The notes: generated from the sequence alone by a model not told the origin. A stretch of 64,000 bases of DNA from Codonopsis lanceolata (GCA_013146195.2 CM028377.1:23861980-23925979), one strand, 5' to 3'. Positions 11,540-22,413 are shown, counted from the stretch's first letter. Translations and numbers: made by a program.

Positions 11540-12120
11540 TCATCATTTGGAAAGGCTGCTATGGGCGAGGAAATGGCTACCCTTACGCATAATCAAACTT
11601 GGGATTTGGTTCCATTGCCATCGAGTAAACATACTATTGGGTGCAAATGGGTCTATCTTTGTTAAGGTTAACCGGATGGTTCTTTGGCTCGTCTTAAGGC
11701 TCGCCTTGTTGCCAAGGGGTATGCTCAGACATATGGGGTTGATTATACGGACACTTTTTCTCCAGTTGCTAAGCTTGCCTCTGTTCGTTTACTTATCTCT
11801 CTTGCTGCCTCTTCTCATTGGCCTCTTTATCAATTGGATGTCAAAAATGCATTCCTTCATGGTGACTTACACGAGGAGGTCTACATGGAGCAACCTCCGG
11901 TTTGTTGCTCAGAGGAGTCTGTTAGTTTGCATCCAAGCGGCCATTATACGGGTTAAAACAATCTCCACGTGCGGGTTTGAGAGGGTTAGTGAGGTAGTGC
12001 TTGAGTTCGTGCTTATGAGATGTCGAGTGATCACTCAAGATTCTATCACAGGAGTGAAGGAATCATTTTACGGTTGTTTATGTGGATGATATTGTCATCA
12101 CGGAAGTGATAGTGCAGTAT
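11540..12120 (+). pseudogene. Copia element 1 reverse transcriptase (broken)
   Basis: RT begins at about 11560 (MATLTHNQTWDLVPLP, GCKWV). ARLVAKGYAQTYGVDYTDTF is at 11700-11760 and QLDVKNAFLHGDLHEEVYM at about 11833-11890. The catalytic YVDD is still encoded at 12079-12090, although in a different frame. Between 11905 and 12070 the frame is lost. Confidence 0.82.
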
Positions 12121-12544
12121 TAGTGCACTAAAACGGTTCCTTCAGAAAAGTTTCAAACGAAGGATCTCGTAATTTGAGATACTTTCTAGGATCGAGGTTG
12201 CTCTGCAAAGCAAGGCATCTTCTTGTCCCGCAGAAAGTATGTGTGTGATTTGTTGAGTGAGGCAGTATGTTGGGAGCGAAGCCTTCGAGACTCATATGGA
12301 TCCGAATACTGAAACTTACAAATTGGCGTGAAAGCTTTTTGATCGATCCGCAGAGATATCGACGGCTTGTTGGGAAATTGAACTATCTTCTTTGTGTGAG
12401 ACCGATATTGCATTTGCGTTAGTGTAGTAAGTCGGTTTATGTCCTCTCATGGACTACACATTGGGAGGCTGCCAGTTAAGATTCTTCGGTATCTTAAGAG
12501 AGCTCGGGGGCTAGGCATCTTGTATCGAGATCATGGACATAGAG

Positions 12545-13012
12545 TAGAAGGGTTTTGCTGATGCGGATTGGGCAGATCCCGATAAGAGATCTACTTGGAT
12601 ATTGCGTGTTTGTTGGGGTAACTTGGTTTCTTGGAAGAGTAAGAAACAATCGGTTGTGTCAAGATCAAGTGATGAATCAGAATACAGGGCTATGGCTCAT
12701 GCTACATGTGAGTTAGTGTGGATTCGTCAGTTACTTGGGGAGATCGGTATCGGGAATCCTATGCCTATGCAGTTGTGGTGTGACAACCAAGAAGCTATTC
12801 ATATTGCATCTAATCCAGTGTTTCATGAACGAACAAAGCATATTGAGCTTGATTGTCACTTTGTTCGTGAGAAACTTCAAGAGAAAATAATTTTCACTAG
12901 TTTTGTTCCGACTGGCGATCAATTAGCAGATGTTTTCACTAAGTCTTTAAATGGCACAAGAATAGGATATATTTGTAACAAGCTGGGCATGCATAACATT
13001 TATGCTCCTTGA
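12545..13012 (+). pseudogene. Copia element 1 RNase H C-terminus
   Basis: Open from 12602 to 13012. It shows SWKSKKQSVVSRSSDESEYR, then LWCDNQEAIHIASNPVFHER and KHIELDCHFVREK, the standard end of plant copia RNase H, terminating in a normal stop right before the polypurine tract. Confidence 0.88.
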
Positions 13013-13018
13013 GGGGAG

Positions 13019-13183
13019 TGTTAGAAGTATTAAGGGTTTAGTTGGTATAAGGTGTATGTTTGGGGGGTCTTGGTGTAATATTTGTTATCACAAACATATA
13101 TATATTTCGGCCTAACCGTGATTTAGGTTATGGCTTCTCCAAAACTCATCTCTTCTTCTTCTTCTTCTTCAATATAATCAACA
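13019..13183 (+). repeat. 3' LTR of copia element 1
   Basis: A purine-rich GAGGGGAG tract follows the pol stop and is followed at once by TGTTAGAAG. The segment ends in AACA at 13183, giving a 165-base LTR with TGTT/AACA termini and a TTC microsatellite near the end. The 5' LTR is not present for comparison, so the end is inferred. Confidence 0.65.
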
Positions 13184-13490
13184 GAATTATTGTCGTAATC
13201 TATTAGTCACTTTTTGCATTAACCTAGATACATGAAGTTATAGTGATTATTTTTAAAATTTATAATTACTAAAAGATTAAGGGTAATATAATTTTTAAAA
13301 ATCAGTTAATTGAGTGAAGGGCAATGCAGCTATTTTTGGGCCACGAGTGGGAGTCTGTTTATTATATATATATATATATTAACTACTAAAACATTCAAAA
13401 ATAGTACGACGGGACGAGGGGTATTTACTTTCTTGAAAAAAAATATAGATAAAGTAATTTATTTTGGCTATTTTGCATCGAGTTCAAAAT
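13184..13490. other. AT-rich intergenic DNA
   Basis: No open reading frame with recognisable similarity. A short (TA)n run lies at about 13360-13378. Nothing else seen. Confidence 0.6.
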
Positions 13491-13492
13491 TA

Positions 13493-13714
13493 CTCCCTCC
13501 GTCCTAAAATTATAGTTTAGATTGTTTTGATGTATGGTTTAAGAAAAAACATTTGACAGAATTATTAATATTAGTTTGATGTGTAATTTACTTTAAAGCT
13601 CATATGTATATGATTCATAATTAAAGTAGAACTGAAAATTAACGATACAGTGATAAAATTATTGTCTTAAAAATAAAAATTTCAAATAAAATAATTATTT
13701 TAAGACATAGAGAG
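13493..13714. mobile_element. Stowaway-like MITE
   Basis: A 222-base AT-rich element flanked by TA on both sides (13491-13492 and 13715-13716). It starts CTCCCTCCGTCCTAAAAT and ends with the imperfect inverse ATTTTAAGACATAGAGAG. The CTCCCTCCGTCC terminus and TA target duplication are hallmarks of Tc1/mariner-derived Stowaway MITEs. It lies about 410 bases upstream of the epoxide hydrolase start codon. Confidence 0.75.
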
Positions 13715-13929
13715 TACATCTCTTTGGAGTGCGACTGACTTTCTTCGTTTTAGGTAAATCTTCGTTTGAAAGTTAATTTTTTTAAAAAAATAAAATTTAG
13801 TAATTTATTAATAATAAAATGATATTTTTATACTTTAATTTTTTTAAATAGATAATTTACATAAAATATAACTCTAAATAAAATATTGAACTCTTTCCAC
13901 AAAACAATGAGAGTTCACACCGAGCAGTA

Positions 13930-14128
13930 GCAAAGGTGATGACACATTAACCACGTGTCTCTCTCTCTATCTATATGTTACGGTACAAAATTCCAACTCT
14001 TCTATACTAGTATCTCTATAATATCTACCAGATCTTGACGAGCTTTCCCTAGCACACTCACACTAAGCTCCCTTTTTCTTCCTTTCTCAGACTCTCAGTC
14101 AAACACACCAACACGCACATTGTTAAAG
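13930..14128 (+). promoter_or_regulatory. Promoter and 5' leader region of the epoxide hydrolase gene
   Basis: A G-box core CACGTG lies at 13952-13957, followed by a CT run, a TATA-like TCTATAATA near 14015, and a C/T-rich stretch up to the ATG at 14129. G-box sites are commonly bound by bZIP and bHLH factors. The transcription start is not determined; this is inference from position and motif content. Confidence 0.4.
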
Positions 14129-16784
14129 ATGGAGGCTATACAACACAAGTCAATAAGTGTGAACGGGCTTAACATGCACATAACAGAAATGGGTGAAGGT
14201 CCATTAGTTCTACTCCTCCACGGCTTCCCGGGACTCTGGTACTCTTGGCGACACCAAATCCCCTTCTTAGCCTCCCACGGCTACCGAGTCGTCGCCCCCG
14301 ACCTCCGCGGCTACGGCGACACCTCCGGTGCACCCACTGACGACCACACCAAGTTCACCATGCTCCATGTTGCTGGCGATCTCGTTGCTCTTGTCGACTC
14401 CATTAAGGAGAACCAAGAAGACAAGTTTTTCGTTGTTGGACATGACTGGGGAGCAATAATTGCTTGGCAGTTGTGCATGTGCAGACCTGATATAGTCAAA
14501 GCTTTGGTCAACTTGAGTGTGCCTTATATGCCGAGGCATCCAACTTTGTCAACTCTCAAGGCCTTTCATCAGTTCTACGGGGATGATCACTACATTTCAA
14601 GATTTCAGGTTATCTATACGACCAGTTTTAGATCAAATTTTAATTTACTAACTTTTGGTGGGTCAAAGTGCTTTTTTAGATAGCGAGGTTACTTTTATGA
14701 AAAATATTGGCAAAACACACAAACGGGCCACCCAACTTTGGACCATATTGCAATCCGGCCACCGAAAGTTTGGTTCATCTATTTTGGCCACCCAACTTTC
14801 GTTCTGTTGCAAGCGAGCCCATTTTCTAACGTCCGTTAGAAAATGACGTTAACTTTTTCTGATTTCCCTATTTTGCCCCTATTATTACACAACCGTGACG
14901 ATCACGGCCTTTTCTCCAATCAAACCCCAGTTAATAATTTCTCTACGATTCAAATATTCAATCCGAACGCTCACATTGTAGTTTCCCAACTAATGAATTC
15001 TTGATTTCCCAGATTTGAATTTTTGAGTTGACTCGGTGAGTCAAACCCCTGATTTTGTGACTCGAAGAAAACAATATCACTCGGGTATGGATTCATCTCA
15101 TTCACAGAAGGGGTGGGGAGGTAATATGTCGCCGCTCCATCGCATACACCGAGGTCGATCGATACGGCGACGAGAGATTCCGCGATCGGAGAGGGGAATA
15201 TGAGCGGTAAACATGATAGAGAAAAGCGCTCGTCTGTGACAGCAAGAGAGAGAAAAGGGAAAAATTACCGAGGCGAGAGGAACAGACACGAGGGGCCTGA
15301 GACCGACCGATCTCAAGCCGCGAATCGGTGTGAGAAACCGAGAGAGAAGGAGGACGCCGGCCATGGATGAACGCCGATCCGAGTGGAGAATCGAGAAGTG
15401 GCCGGCATGATTGTGGTTAAAGATGGAGAGAGCGATCGAGAGAGAGAATAAAGTGATCGATGAGCGATTTCGCCTGGTCAACAAATCTCCTTCAATGTTG
15501 CATCTTTGTTTCAGATCCGCGAAGGTTGCGCTTTGTTTTTGTGGATCGGAGAGCTAGGGTAGGTGGGTCGCTTTTTAATCATGGTTGATTTTGAGGAAGG
15601 AGATTCTATGTCTGTATGCTGGCGCCACAAGAGAAAATTCGGGCCCGTGCAAGGGAGTATTATCACTATTACTCGGGTTATAATAACAGTCCCGGGATGG
15701 CTTTTTCGAAGGTTGGGACGCGACGTGATCGATCGATGCACACAATGAGGCTCACTGACCGAGACGCCGAGAGAGAGAGAACGAAAGGTTTGGTGATGTT
15801 GGGTTTGAAGATGAACACAAAAGATGAACACAAATAGATTAACCAGATCTGTATTTCCAAGGGCAAAATAGAATTTTACAAAAATTAACGCCTTGGGCTA
15901 ACGTCATCCAAAAATGGGCTCGCTTAACGTAAATGAAGTAGGGTGGCCAAAATAGATGAACCAAACTTTCGGTGGCCGGATTGCAATATGGTCCAAAGTT
16001 GGGTGGCCCGTTTGTGTGTTTTGCCAAAAATATTTACTTATGTTACAGGTACCTGGAGAAATTGAAGCCGAGTTTGCTAATATAGGTACCAAAACATTAA
16101 TAAAAAATTTCCTAACATACCGCAATCCAGGTCCATTTTACTTCCCAAAAGGTAAAGGCTTTGTACCTTTGCCTGATACTCCAGTTGACTTGCCTGCATG
16201 GTTATCGGAAGAAGTTGTTGATTACTATGCTAGCAAATTTGAGAGGACCGGATTCACCGGAGGAGTCAATTACTACCGGGCTTGGGATTTGTAAGTCACT
16301 GATAATCTTAAGTGGGTACTCTGTGATGTGGCACACTCTCATTGGTTGGATTGCTGGGACCCTCAAAATGTCCAAGCAATTTAGAGTATGTCATATCATA
16401 GAGTACTCATAATTTGGTGCAAAATGAGAGTGACCCTAGCATTAATTTGAAAACGGAAAGAATATGAGTTTAGGGGGCATTTTTGGTATTTGGCTTAGGT
16501 TTTAAATTTAATAAAACAAATTGAAATAAAATTGCAGAAGTTGGGAACTGAATGCACCCTGGTGTGGAGCTAAAGTGGAAGTGCCGTGCAAGTACTTGGT
16601 TGGGGATTTGGATTTGGTCTATCATATCCCAGGCTGCAAGGAATATATACATAATGGCGAGTTTCATAAAGACGTGCCACTGTTGGAGGAAGTCGTTGTA
16701 ATGGAAGGTGTAGGCCATTTCATTAACCAAGAGAAAGCAGACGAGATTAACTCACATATTCTGCATTTCCTCAACAAGTTCTGA
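14129..16784 (+). CDS. Soluble epoxide hydrolase, three exons
   Basis: Exons 14129-14608, 16049-16290 and 16538-16784 join through GT-AG introns into 969 bases (322 residues), the normal size of plant soluble epoxide hydrolases, alpha/beta-hydrolase fold enzymes that turn epoxides into vicinal diols, often in cutin and defence oxylipin metabolism. Seen in the protein: oxyanion motif HGFPG (31-35), nucleophile Asp106 in GHDWG, lid tyrosines Tyr155 and Tyr236, acid Asp266 in GDLD and His301 in GVGHF. All lie one residue beyond the positions known for the potato enzyme StEH1. The ATG at 14129 was chosen because upstream frame codons are not ATG and the family starts here. No signal peptide is seen, so it is probably cytosolic. 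Intron 1 carries a Mutator-like element. It looks functional. Confidence 0.93.
14709..16025. mobile_element. Mutator-like non-autonomous element in intron 1
   Basis: Nearly identical inverted repeats of about 140 bases (14709-14852 and 15885-16025) start GGCAAAACACACAAACGGGC and enclose about 1.0 kb. The perfect 9-bp duplication AAAAATATT stands at 14700-14708 and 16026-16034. Long TIRs beginning with G and a 9-bp duplication are diagnostic of Mutator-like elements. No transposase is present. The interior, especially 15080-15780, is richer in G+C than its surroundings and has open frames on both strands, which would suit captured host DNA (Pack-MULE), but I recognise no gene in it. The right end is only 14 bases from the exon 2 acceptor. 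Confidence 0.9.
16291..16537 (+). other. Intron 2 of the epoxide hydrolase
   Basis: It starts GTAAGT and ends TTGCAG. It joins in phase so that Leu241 is split across the junction. Nothing else seen inside. Confidence 0.9.
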
Positions 16785-16846
16785 TTTTAATTTATTTTTC
16801 TGTTTTGGATAGTTTTACTTGGTGATTGCAATTAATGTCGTACTAG

Positions 16847-16990
16847 TACTCTTGTCCGTGCCGCACGGCGTCAGTTTGAAAATTTATCAATAAATGAAGC
16901 AAATATTGTAGAAATGAACTACTAAAAATATTATTTTCTTAAAAAAATTGACTTTCAAACGGGGTCTCATTGATTGGAACGGAGGGATTA
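16847..16990. mobile_element. Degenerate Stowaway-like MITE (tentative)
   Basis: The left end TACTCTTGTCCGTGCC and right end GGAACGGAGGGATTA resemble diverged CTCCCTCCGTCC termini in inverted orientation, with TA at both edges. It would lie in the 3' region of the epoxide hydrolase. The termini match only partly. Confidence 0.3.
16889..16894 (+). terminator. Candidate polyadenylation signal
   Basis: AATAAA about 105 bases after the epoxide hydrolase stop codon. Plant signals are degenerate, so this is only a candidate. Confidence 0.35.
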
Positions 16991-17164
16991 ATTAAGGGGG
17001 AATTTCAAATGGATACAATTTTGAAAACATGTTTTCATCTAGGACTATTAATTTTTTGCACATTTCATAAAACTACAAATTGTTTACCAAATGACAAAAA
17101 TGTCATTAATGAAAACTATGATGTCAGCAAGCTGACATCGTGACGACATTCCATGCATCGCACT

Positions 17165-17435
17165 CTGATGCCAAAACTCTGATGCCAAAAATGCTGATCC
17201 CAAATCTTGGCATCAGGTGAAATGTTGATGCCTACAATTGTTGCTGATGCGAAATATGTTGATGCCAAATCTTTGCATCAGGTGAAATGCTGATGCCTAC
17301 AATTGTTGCTGATGCCAAATCTTGGCATCAGGTGAAATGCTGATGCCTATTGCTGATATCTGTCAAATATAATCTTGGCATCAAGTGAAATGCTGATGCC
17401 TACAATTGTTGTTGATGTCAAATCTTGAAATCAGA
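17165..17435 (+). repeat. Minisatellite with a roughly 58-base unit
   Basis: About four diverged copies of a unit containing GCTGATGCC, AAATCTTGGCATCAGGTGAA and CTACAATTGTTG. TGATGCC and its complement GGCATCA alternate, so single units can fold back. No coding potential. Confidence 0.75.
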
Positions 17436-17489
17436 TCTAATGTCATTTAAATATCACAATCTCTTGCATCTCTCCATAAGTTACGATCA

Positions 17490-18060
17490 AACTCTCAAAA
17501 CAAACAAAATTGCAAGCCTACGAAGATATCTTAAAAAGATCCAACTCCCTCCTCTCCTCCACCTGTCAGCTTACCGCCTCCAGCAACTCCTCCGCCGACC
17601 GTTCCACCTCCGACTCCAACCACCCCTCCTCCATCACCTCCCGCACCAACACCTCCACTTTGTTGACTTTGTTGATGTCCGGTGAGAATGTTTGCTGGTA
17701 CTGTTGAGGCGGCTGCTGTGGCTGCTGTTGGTTCATCGGCATCGGAGTTATTTGTGGTGGAATCATGTCGTTGACTAGATTTATCATGTTTTTTGGGGAT
17801 AATTGGAAGAACTCTCAAATTCATTATCACAAAATGGAATTTGCATACCCGATGACCATTATACTTGGCTCGTCGAAGACATTCCCGATGAAGCTGCAAA
17901 AGCACACGCATAAAAATCAGATCAAACATAAAGAAAAACATCAAGTGTTTTGGCAGAAATTAGGGGTTATGTGTGTATGTAAGAGATAGAGACCCTAATA
18001 ACGTTGTTGGCGAGCTCCGACGGGAGTGCTGCTTGGAGAGACGGCATATCTAAACAAATT
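17490..18060. other. GC-richer island, possible gene fragment, not identified
   Basis: This stretch stands out from AT-rich surroundings. On the minus strand two overlapping frames are open: 17944-17531 (137 residues, ending in a Gly-rich run) and 17787-17566 (Gln/Pro-rich, then a charged segment EVMEEGWLESEVERSAEELL). A pyrimidine tract and TTTTGCAG near 17898 could be a splice acceptor on the minus strand. On the plus strand 17510-17707 is also open. I do not recognise a family. It could be a transposon-captured exon, a decayed gene or a low-complexity region. Confidence 0.3.
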
Positions 18061-18319
18061 TTCCTGTGAAAACCGTTGACCGGTGAAAAAATTGACCGTG
18101 TTTTATTCAATCACTCGGTACAGGTCATTCTACACTTTTTTGGGCCTCCAGCAAACAAATGAGAAAAATAGTATCACTAAAAGGTAAAATTAGACGAGGA
18201 CGACGACGATCGAACACAAATAGATAAAGATTTCGCCAAAAAATCAAAGAACGCAAAAAATAAAGTGGATTCATTTGAAAACATGTTTTTAAAAATATAC
18301 CGACTTGTAATTTTTTTCA

Positions 18320-18660
18320 TTAATTAATAATATGTATACGAAATTGTGGGCCGGACAAAATGGCCCGGACAAATTTAATTACTTAAGTTAATTATGATAG
18401 CAATTAAAAAGAAAAAAATAAATATTTCAAATTACAAAACTTACGTTTTTTTATTTTTTTAAAAAATCTGTATACAAAATTACGGGTCGAAAAAAAATTA
18501 AATTGATTAAGTTAATTACGATAAGAATTAAAAAGAAAAAAATACAAATACAAATTTTCGCAACCATAAAACTGTAAAATCGTAATATTTCAATAAAAGA
18601 GTAACTAATTTTCGCAAATAACTGTAAAACCGTAAAATATTAACTGTAAAATATTAAATG
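18320..18660. repeat. AT-rich diverged repeats, left block
   Basis: The motif TATACGAAATT...GTTAATTATGATA...AAAAAGAAAAAAATA occurs twice here and twice again in 19430-19640. The two blocks are separated by a MITE. No coding content. Confidence 0.55.
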
Positions 18661-18957
18661 TAAAATAATAACTGTAAACCGTCTTGTAAACCATAATATC
18701 TCAATAATTTTCGCAGTAATAAAATAGAGATGAAAAAAAATGTGATAAAAACGGTTGAGATTGTGAGATTAAATGCGACAAAGATACATTATTTATATTT
18801 CATATATATCAATATTACATTGAAATGAATACCCGCACATAATTTTTTGTTTAAAAATTTGACATTCATCAACTTTTTAAAAACTACAATGAAAATTCTT
18901 CAAAAAAAAATTGAGAGACATTATTTGGAAATTGGTGTTGCAAAATAATTTTTTATT

Positions 18958-19394
18958 GGTTTAAATCTCAATTTTGTCACCCTACTTTCGGCTAAAATTC
19001 ATTAAGCTCACTCTACTCTTTTTTTCTCTCAATTTAATCACTCTACTTGACTCCGAAAGTCAATAAGGTCACTAGAGTCATTTTCGTTAGTTAAGTTGGA
19101 TGGAAAACTTTGAAAATACAATAATGTCCCTTACTTTTGATAGGTGTGTTAACAAATTTAAGTCACACAATAAGAAATTATGTTTGAGAAGAGGAGGAGA
19201 CCCTCAAAATCCCCAAATTTAGTAAGGGTATTTTTTTATTTTCCTAAAAAAATTAAACTTTCCATCCAAATATATGGATGGAGTGATGAACGTGCTAATT
19301 ATGTGAAAGTAAAGTGATTAAATTGAGGAAAAAAAATAGAGTGAGCTTAATGAATTTTGGCCGGAAGTAGGCTGACCAAATTGAGATTTAAACC
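18958..19394. mobile_element. Mutator-like MITE, 437 bases
   Basis: Inverted repeats of about 85 bases begin GGTTTAAATCTCAATTT and enclose a short AT-rich core. A perfect 9-bp duplication TTTTTTATT stands at 18949-18957 and 19395-19403. There is no coding capacity. The 9-bp duplication and the leading G point to the Mutator superfamily. The element split an older AT-rich repeat block. Confidence 0.82.
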
Positions 19395-19429
19395 TTTTTT
19401 ATTCAATAGCCGTAGAATCTTAGTAAAAC

Positions 19430-19640
19430 AGTAAATTGATTAATTTGTATACGAAATTGCAGGTTGGAAAAAACGGGCCGGATAAAAAGATTACGATAAC
19501 AGTTAAAAAGAAAAAAAAAACAAATATTTCAATTAATTTGTATACGAAATTACGGATCGGAAAAAAAATTAAATTGATTAAGTTAATTATGATAACATAA
19601 AACTGTAAAACCGTAAAACAGTAGACCGTCATTCGCACAT
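19430..19640. repeat. AT-rich diverged repeats, right block
   Basis: It continues the repeats of 18320-18660 on the other side of the MITE, with two copies of the TATACGAAATT-containing unit. Confidence 0.55.
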
Positions 19641-20178
19641 GTTAGAGCTGAGGGAAAATAAGGGCCGTTGGATTACCGTAAAACAATAAATCCTAACCAT
19701 TTTTTATCCCAAGTCAATTGTAAATGTGCCACATTGACCTCTATTGTATTATAAATTACTTGTTCTATGATTATGAAAAAAAAATAAAAGTGTCCAATTC
19801 ATGAATAATCGAATTTACCAGTTGATGCAAGCTTTTCATATAAGACGTGGGATTGGGGATATTACGGCTACAATAATAAATCTTAAAACTAAGGATGCTT
19901 AGGCCGTGTAGTCCTTTGTAGAGATTAATAAGCTCAGCTGCCATTACTAACTCCGGTGGTATCAAACTATCAATATCAGTTTGGATACTTTTCTATAAAA
20001 CAATTTTTGCTGTATATCCGTCGACCCCAATTTTAGCATTCAAAATCGAGTCCCAAAAACTAATCGCCAGCACCACCAAGCGTGTAGAGCTCCGTTATAA
20101 CTTGGTGGTACGGTGAGTATAGTACAACCTAATTTGAGTCATAAGGGTATGTCAGTATGTGGGTTTGAGACATTATTA
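19641..20178. other. Intergenic DNA without recognisable features
   Basis: No supported gene, repeat or terminus seen in this stretch. Confidence 0.5.
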
Positions 20179-20438
20179 GGATTGTTTGGTGCAGTGTTTT
20201 GAAAACACAATATTTTTAAAATATAACGTTTTACAAATGTAATTTTTTTTCTTATAAAATATGATAAATTATTTCAAAACGTTATTTTTATAAATAAAAT
20301 AGTTGTAAAAAATAATGTAATTTTCTAAAACTTTCTTTTAAAAAAAATGCTCCAATTGAAGTGTTTCTAAACATAACATATTTTGAAAACGCTGCATTTT
20401 TTTTTCAACGTTTGATCAAAGTATCAACCAAACAAGCT
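20179..20438. mobile_element. Harbinger/Tourist-like MITE
   Basis: A 260-base AT-rich element with ends GGATTGTTTGGT and ACCAAACAAGCT, flanked by TTA at 20176-20178 and 20439-20441. The TTGTTTGGT core and three-base TTA duplication are typical of Tourist/Harbinger MITEs. The first bases of the two ends differ. Confidence 0.6.
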
Positions 20439-20451
20439 TTAAACAAGAAAC

Positions 20452-20454
<3 letters not shown>

Positions 20455-20533
<79 letters not shown>
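20455..20533. repeat. (TA)n microsatellite
   Basis: About 39 uninterrupted TA units. Any open frame across it is an artefact. Confidence 0.98.
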
Positions 20534-20534
<1 letters not shown>

Positions 20535-20739
20535 GACAAGAGTTGATTTCTCCCTCCAAAATCTCACTTTTAAATTATTGACTTTTGAGTTACTATTTCA
20601 CACTTACTCTTTCCTACCTTCTCTGGTTGTATTTTCATTTCTCTCTCCCGTTTCCACTATATTTTCTCACTCATCACCATCATCTCCTCTCTTTAATTAT
20701 GTTTAAACATTTTTCTCTCTTTAAACATAAAAAATAGTA

Positions 20740-21660
20740 ACTAAAACAAAAATAATAGTTCCAGAGTCAAGAAAACAAAAATATAAGAGGTTAGTAAAAT
20801 AAAAATAATTTATGGAACGAACCACTATAAAAATAAAAGTTACTGAATCAACAAAACAAAAATAATTTAACGCGGAGGTTAGTAAAATAAAATAGTTTAC
20901 GGAACAAAAGTTTAAAACAAATTCTTAAAAATATATATGTGAAACAAAAATACGTTAGTAAAATAAAAATATTTGATGGAAAAAAAATAATCGTTACAAA
21001 CTCAATAAAAACAAAAACAATTTAAACTGAGGTTACTAAAATAATAAAAATAATTTATGGAACAAAAATTTAAAACAAATTCTTAAAAATAGCTATGTAA
21101 AACAAAAATACATTAGTTAAATAAAAATATTTTATGGAACGAAAATAATAGTTACGGAGTCAATAAAACAAAATAATTTAAACTGAGGTTAGTAAGCTTA
21201 TAAAAATAATTTACAGAACAAAAGTTTTAAACAAATTATTAAAAATAGTTATGTAAAACAAAATTACATTAGTACAATAAAAATATTTGATAGAACAAAA
21301 ATAACAGTTACAGAGCCAATAAAACAAAAAAATTTAAACTGAGGTTAACAAAATAATAAAAAAAAAATTACGGAACAATTTTTTTCCACAAAACTAATTT
21401 TTAAAAATAAAATAAAATAATAGTTACGAAGTCAATAAAACAAAAAAAATGTAATGAAAGTTATTAAAATCAAAATAATAAAAAAAATTAAGGAACAAAT
21501 TTTTTCCATAAAACTAATTTTTAAAAATAAAACAAAATAATAGTTACGAGGTCAATAAAACAAAAAAAAAATGTAAGCAAAGTTATTAAAATCAAAATAA
21601 TTTACAAACAAAAACAATAGTTAACAGTAAAAATAATTTCGTTATTTTTATTTTAGCTTA
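20740..21660. repeat. Degenerate AT-rich tandem repeat, about 120-165 bases per unit
   Basis: A unit with GGAACAAAA-TTTAAAACAAATT-TTAAAAATA and CAATAAAACAAAA returns at about 20893, 21059, 21214, 21371 and 21491. The copies are diverged and shorter towards the right. No coding potential. Confidence 0.7.
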
Positions 21661-22366
21661 CTTTCTTCTATGAAATTTCTTTATTCATAAAATACAAATA
21701 TAATTTAATAAAAGTAATCATTTAAAAGAAAGAACTTATTTGAGTTTAGATTCTATTTGCAGGGCGGAAAAAAATCAAGTTTGTTCGAAGACATTCATTA
21801 TACAGAGCTTTTGAATAATATAAAGTGTTCGGGGTTGTCAGGTCATAAATTGACACTTAAAATTAGTGTTCCAGTAATACTATTAAGAAACATTGACCAT
21901 GCTGCATGGTTGTGTAATGAAATAAGACTAATCATCATAAATTTTGAGGATCACATTGTTTAAATACAAATTTTGAAAGGAAGCAATGTTGGAGAAAATA
22001 TTTTTATCCCAATATTGTCATTAACTCTATCCGATATAAAATTGTCTTTCAAGTTCCAGTGAAGACAGTTTATATTGCTAGAATCATATACAGTGACAAT
22101 TAACAAGTGTCAAAGTCAATAATTGCATGTATATCTTATTTAAAAAAACAGTATTTAATCATGGACAATATGTGTCGTAGTTTGTAGAGTAACGAACTAT
22201 TTTGTTTTGAAGATATTGATATGCGGTAAATATGAAAAATCAACTAATAAAACAATTAATGTTGTGTATAAATAATTTTTTTATAATCTATAATGATTAG
22301 TGATATACTTATGTGTAATTGTTAATAAACCAATCATCTTTATTTTTTGATGTACAATTTAGTTGA

Positions 22367-22397
22367 CGTGCGTTTAACGCACGGGTTAAAAAACTAG
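22367..22397 (+). other. Helitron-type 3' terminus
   Basis: An eight-base-pair stem with minimal loop (22367-22374 with 22376-22383), then ten bases, then CTAG. This spacing is the standard 3' structure of plant Helitrons. The MULE target duplication begins eight bases further on. Confidence 0.6.
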
Positions 22398-22413
22398 TTG
22401 ATCATTAAATAAA

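Larger units (their letters stand above)
10335..13183 (+). mobile_element. Copia element 1, 3' part (integrase to 3' LTR)
   Basis: Plus-strand copia order: integrase zinc finger (CDACRLRKHHH near 10390), integrase core (HSDIW-like, then FVDDHSRVTWIYL at 10525-10570), RT, RNase H, polypurine tract, 3' LTR. The 5' half is displaced beyond element B and the first gap. Frame changes are frequent between 10840 and 12550; the RNase H end is open. Confidence 0.88.
20455..22397 (+). mobile_element. Helitron-like non-autonomous element (5' end uncertain)
   Basis: The 3' end has the Helitron signature: hairpin CGTGCGTT/AACGCACG at 22367-22383, ten bases, then CTAG at 22394-22397 followed by T. There is no Rep/helicase reading frame, so the element would be non-autonomous. 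The 5' TC terminus was not found; the (TA)n run is only a suggested boundary. The interior is AT-rich with a degenerate tandem repeat. Confidence 0.5.

Noticed and set aside
14267..14539. Antisense open frames under exon 1 of the epoxide hydrolase
   Set aside because: Shadows of the GC-rich coding exon; no similarity of their own.
20361..20546. A 61-residue frame with an Ile-Tyr repeat
   Set aside because: Read-through of the (TA)n microsatellite.
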